NCBI RefSeq assembly: GCF_030272615.1
Contig: NC_081406.1
Coordinates: 246,253,218 to 246,317,217 of the forward strand
Length of the DNA: 64,000 nucleotides
Reading direction: 5' to 3'
Origin: Cryptomeria japonica
Taxonomy: Eukaryota > Streptophyta > Pinopsida > Cupressales > Cupressaceae
Of this stretch, positions 60,825 to 64,000 are shown piece after piece (position 1 is the stretch's first letter; each line of letters opens with the position of its first letter). The translations under genes were made by a program, and so were the position numbers. The notes under the pieces are model-generated. The model saw only the letters and a program-made list of their open reading frames with translations, was not told the origin of the DNA and did no database searches.

Positions 60825-63800
60825 TTAGTTCACCTCTTGAAGGGGCAGTACCCCTAATTCACCTCTTAAGTGTGTAAATGTAGTCTTTGGAAGAGGCTTC
60901 GTGAATATGTCTGCTAACTGCTCCTTACTGGACACATGCTCTAGTGCAATCTCTTTGTTCTGAACCTTTTCCCTTAAGAAATGACACTTAAGCTGAAAGT
61001 GCTTGGTTCTAGAATGTAAAACCAGATTCTTTGAAATATTGATAGCACTTGTGTTATCACAGAATATACTTACCGATTCAGGTACAAGGATTTTGAAGCC
61101 TTTCAGTACATGCTTCATCCAAATTGTCTGAGTGCAGTTCATGAAAGCTGCAACATACTCTGCTTTCGCTGTAGACTGAGAGATACAAATTTTCTTTTTA
61201 CTCATCCATGAGACCAGTCTACCACCAAGGAAGAATGCACCACCAGTTGTGCTCTTCCGGTCATCTACATTACCAGCCCAATCAGCATCTGTGAACACTT
61301 GCAAGTTGAAGTCCTTGCTATATGGATACCACAATCCATAGTCAACAGTTCCCTTCAGATACCTAAGAATCCGCTCGACTGCAACCAAGTGGGATTCTCT
61401 TGGACTTTTCTGGAACCTTGCAGTAATGCCAACTACATGTGCAATATCCGGGCTGCAATGTATTACATAATGCAACTTACCAATCATTGATCGGTATTCC
61501 TTCTCATCAACCAATGCAGAGTCATCCTCTTTGGATAGTTTACAACCGATCACCATCGGTGTACCAAATGGTTTGCTATCTTCCATGCCAAAGGTCTTCA
61601 ACACCTCTTTGACATATTTGGACTGAGTGATAAAGATTCCATCCTTCATCTGTTGAATCTGTAGTCCAATGAAAAACTTAATCTCCCCTATGAGTGACAT
61701 ATCAAACTCTTCCTTCATCTCATCAGCAAACTCATGACTCATCTTGTCATCACCACCAAAGATAATGTCATCAACAAATACCTCACAGATCAGGATCTGA
61801 TCTCCTTCAGACTTCAAGTAGATATTGCTATCTTCACTTGTTCTCTCAAATCCAATCCTCACAAGATGGGAATGTAGGTGCTCATACCATGCCCTAGGTG
61901 CTTTCTTTAGACCATAAAAGGCTTTATGTAGCCTACATACCATGTCACTGTCTTCAGATAGGGAAAACCCATCTGGTTGCTCAATATACACCTCCTCTTC
62001 AAGTACACCATTTAGGAATGCAGATTTTACATCCATTTGATATACTTTGAAGCCTTTAAAAGCTGCATATGCAAGAAGCATACAAACTCCTTCCAATCTA
62101 GCTACAGGAGAAAAGGTTTCTCCATAGTCTTCTCCTTCTTCTTGAGCATATCCTTTGCACACCAATTTGGCTTTATTCCTAATCACTGTGCCATCCTCAT
62201 TCAGCTTGTTTCTGAACACCCATTTGGTGCCAATGACATTTTTATGCTCTGGTCTGGGTACCAAGGACCATGTACCATTTTTCTCTATCTAGTCAAGTTC
62301 CTCTTCCATTGCCTTGATCCAGTCTTCATCTTTATGAGCCTCTTTGAATGATTTAGGCTCAAATTTAGAGATCATACATGAGTTTTCTCTGATCTTTCTT
62401 CTTGTAAGGATTCTTGCATCCTTATCTCCTATGATCTACTTAGGATCATGATTCAGCTTGACATACCGAGGAATGGTCTTGACTGGTTCTTCTTTCTTTT
62501 CCTCTTCATCCTCATCTTCATCAGTATCAGCATTCACTGGTTTAGGAACACTGTTACTGGTACTTGGTTGACTAACAACCGGTTCCCAGAAGGTTGCAAC
62601 CAGTTCACTTACAACTTGCTCACTGCCGGTTTCCTCAGTTTTCTCAGAGAATTCATCAACTCTTACATTGATACTTTCCATAATTCTCTGAGTCCTATTG
62701 TTGTAACACTTGAGAGCTTTACTCTTGGTGGAATATCTTAGGAATATTCCCTCATCGCATTTAGCTTCAAATTTGCCTTGATGTTCACTCCTCTTGACGT
62801 AACATTTTCTACCAAATACCCTAAAGTAGCTAACCATAGGTGTCTTACCGGTCCAATACTCATAAGGAGTTTTGTCCTTACCTTTCTTGATGAGAACCCG
62901 GTTCATTGTGTAGACTGCAGTGCTCACCGCTTCTTTCCAAAAGGTGTGAGCTACCTTTCCTTGAATCAACATGGTTCTAGCTACTTCAACCATAGTCCAG
63001 TTATTCCTCTCTGCTAGGCCATTCTGTTGTGGAGTCCGGGGGGCAGACAATTGCCTCTTGATGCCAAATTCTTCACAATACTTGTTGAATTCACTGGAAG
63101 TGAATTCCCCTCCTTGATCAGTTCTGAGACACTTGATCCTTATACCTCTTTCCTTCTCCACTAATGCTCTGAAAGCTTTGAACTTCACAAAGGCTTCAGA
63201 CTTGTCTTTCAAGAATGTGACCCACATCATTCTTGAGCAGTCATCAGTGAGAATCATGAAGTACCTATCACCCTGCACACTTCTAGTTTTCATAGGACCA
63301 CACAAATCAGTATGCACAAGATCAAGCAAGTTGTCAGCAGTGAAAGATTTACCTTTAAAGGTTGAGGAAGAAATTTTCCCCAATTGACACTCTATACATA
63401 AGGTATTATCTGGTTTGCTTAGCACCGACAACCCTCTAACCGCCTTGATCTTACTAGCCTTCACAATGTTATCAAAGTTTACATGGCAGAGTCTCCTATG
63501 CCATATCCAACTATCATCAAACTTAGCCATAAGACATGTACTTATATTTGCATTCAGATGAAATAGGTTACCTTTGGTCTGCATGTCGGTGGCCATCAAT
63601 TCACCATCTTTTCCTTTGATTCTACAAACTCCATTCTTGAATTCCAGAGTGAGGCCACTGTCATTCAGCTAGGCAACACTCAGAAGGTTGTGTATGAGAC
63701 CATCAACCTAGTACACATTGTCAGCACTGCTCTTTCCATTCAGAGAGATGGACCCTCTGCCTTTGACCATGCATGGTGCATCATTGCCAAAGCGAACCAC

Positions 63801-64000
63801 ACCTCCATCATACTCCTCCAAGGATAGAAAATTTCTCCGGTCACCAGTCATATGGTGAGAACAACCACTGTCAATGATCCACTCATTGGAATTATCAAAC
63901 CAGGAGACAAGAGCCTTCTTGTCTGACACATCTTCTTTGATAGCAACAAACACAATATCTTAATTTTCTTCATCCTCTGATTCTTCATCTGTGACACCTT
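60825..64000 (-). pseudogene. copia pol: protease, integrase, RT, RNase H; open at window edge
   Basis: One frame from beyond 63960 to TAA 60825 with five nonsense codons (63960, 63708, 63669, 62436, 62289) and no frameshift over 3.1 kb. Protease motif DSGCSHHMT (about 63850-63880); GAG-pre-integrase WHRRLCHVNF with C..C pair (about 63390-63510); integrase core with HTDLCGP, RTDQGGEF and QNGLAERN, so all three acidic residues stay; RT with [10 protein letters not shown] and FVDDIIFGG (62264-61600); and RNase H with [15 protein letters not shown] and IFTKPLP. The RT-RNase H part is open for 480 codons. The best-preserved pol in the window. Confidence 0.88.

Larger units (their letters stand above)
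59043..64000 (-). mobile_element. Ty1/copia element inserted in gag, 5' end outside window
   Basis: 3' LTR 59043-60579, polypurine tract, then pol reaching beyond 64000. It interrupts the gag coiled-coil at 59042. Left target copy would be atgaa (59038-59042); the partner is outside the window. Confidence 0.88.

Overview
This looks like a repeat-dominated stretch of a large plant nuclear genome, plausibly a gymnosperm. That assignment is inference only, from very long LTRs, deep nesting, and degenerate Ty1/copia, Ty3/gypsy and plant L1-type LINE sequences with no recognisable intact host gene. There is no rRNA, tRNA, CRISPR or bacterial operon signal. Almost every reading frame is a decayed transposable-element frame, and most carry in-frame nonsense codons with few or no frameshifts.

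Layout. 1-3624 (+): a Ty3/gypsy-like element with two LTRs, a Met-tRNA primer site and one gag-protease frame but no pol. 3658-6026: non-coding, with an unrecognised minus-strand frame. 6027-8355 and 24157-25469 (+): two halves of one unrecognised ~1,150-codon frame ('ORF A'), split by a 15.8 kb minus-strand element (8356-24156). That element has ~2.5 kb LTRs and a copia-like gag only. Inside it sits a second, coding-rich Ty1/copia element (14382-21851, perfect 5-bp target duplication CCTAG), which holds a solo LTR (19065-19829). This is a four-level nest. 27368-30820 (+): a second full-length member of the ORF A family ('ORF B'); its 3' flank is far more similar to that of ORF A than the two proteins are.

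31851-34730 is AT-rich and gene-free. 34730-43135 (+) is an L1-type LINE (ORF1 with a DUF4283-like domain; ORF2 with endonuclease, reverse transcriptase and RNase H), with an unbroken 250-codon frame in its 3' region. 43136-45430 is AT-rich. 45430-49511 (-) is a decayed transposase-like gene with a C2H2-like finger, an AT-hook-like GRPKK and a PIP-box-like motif. 49540-53430 is mostly non-coding, with palindromes, a short unknown frame (51485-52012) and a gypsy RNase H relic. 53436-59042 (-) is a copia relative in which gag is followed, with no pol between, by a ~1,160-codon unrecognised 3' frame just before the polypurine tract. It is interrupted by another copia element (59043 to beyond 64000) with protease, integrase, reverse transcriptase and RNase H in one frame.

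The non-autonomous elements here carry only gag, gag-protease, or gag plus an unknown 3' frame. By family logic they would depend on enzymes from pol-bearing relatives such as 14382-21851 and 59043-64000. All copia-type LTRs in the window share a G-run 24-28 bp from one end and a repeated quasi-palindrome at the LTR/polypurine junction, features such a shared system might recognise.
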